Shown piece by piece: positions 13,653 to 13,678 of a DNA stretch of 13,678 bases; position 1 is the first letter of the stretch; each line of letters starts with the position of its first letter. The stretch is from UBA9676 sp036522155. Lineage in GTDB: Bacteria; Actinomycetota; Actinomycetes; Streptosporangiales; Streptosporangiaceae. The stretch covers positions 1-13,678 of the forward strand of contig DATDGI010000316.1 in NCBI GenBank assembly GCA_036522155.1, in the 5' to 3' direction. The translations under genes and the position numbers were made by a program. The notes under the pieces were generated by a model. It searched no databases. It was not told where the DNA came from and was given only the letters and a program-made list of their open reading frames with translations.

Positions 13653-13678
13653 CGGCGCCCTGGTCTACAGCCTCCACG
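13538..13678. repeat. 37-bp perfect inverted repeat at the window end
   Basis: Bases 13538-13574 are exactly the reverse complement of 13642-13678, with a 67-nt spacer, and the second arm ends on the last base of the window. The first arm codes for the AAAIGALVYSLH part of the membrane fragment, so the second arm is an inverted copy of coding sequence rather than a natural terminator. A fold-back or assembly artefact at a contig end is the simplest explanation. Confidence 0.85.

Overview
The window is GC-rich DNA from an actinomycete. The evidence is a Pup-ligase (PafA) homologue, adenylylation-type glnA1 with a GlnR operator, the actinobacterial DUF4191 and RDD membrane proteins beside lipA, and several genes that look leaderless (a TANNNT hexamer 6-7 nt before the start codon). 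The order within actinomycetes cannot be fixed from the sequence. The right end finishes in a long perfect inverted repeat, which suggests a contig end.

Layout. 1-5080 is an accessory block: a 5'-cut PafA-like gene that lacks its C-terminal domain and several conserved active-site residues (+); a small hypothetical protein with a ribbon-helix-helix-like C-terminus (-); a GNAT-like acetyltransferase (+); and a 927-residue TIR-transmembrane-WD40 protein with 13 highly similar WD repeats (-). 5137-6561 is glnA1 (-), preceded by a canonical double GlnR operator (6645-6682). 6992-9458 holds two tandem paralogous multi-pass membrane proteins (+) that resemble the sensor half of actinobacterial histidine kinases but have no kinase domain; the first copy is split by an apparent one-base frameshift inside a membrane helix. 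9764-10201 is an RDD membrane protein (+), whose 3' end overlaps a class I DAHP synthase (-). This is followed leftward-transcribed by DUF4191 and lipA (-). A YbjQ-family protein (+) diverges from lipA, and a C-terminal membrane-protein fragment (-) lies at the edge.

How the parts relate. lipA, DUF4191, RDD and glnA1 are a conserved actinobacterial neighbourhood (I recall the same set in Mycobacterium tuberculosis). Here it has been opened by a DAHP synthase and by the tandem membrane paralogues. Downstream of glnA1 the order passes into the accessory block. Its most unusual members are the TIR-WD40 protein, a likely membrane-anchored NAD-consuming or signalling receptor, and the catalytically altered PafA homologue. 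No shared operon links these two, so a joint function is only a hypothesis.
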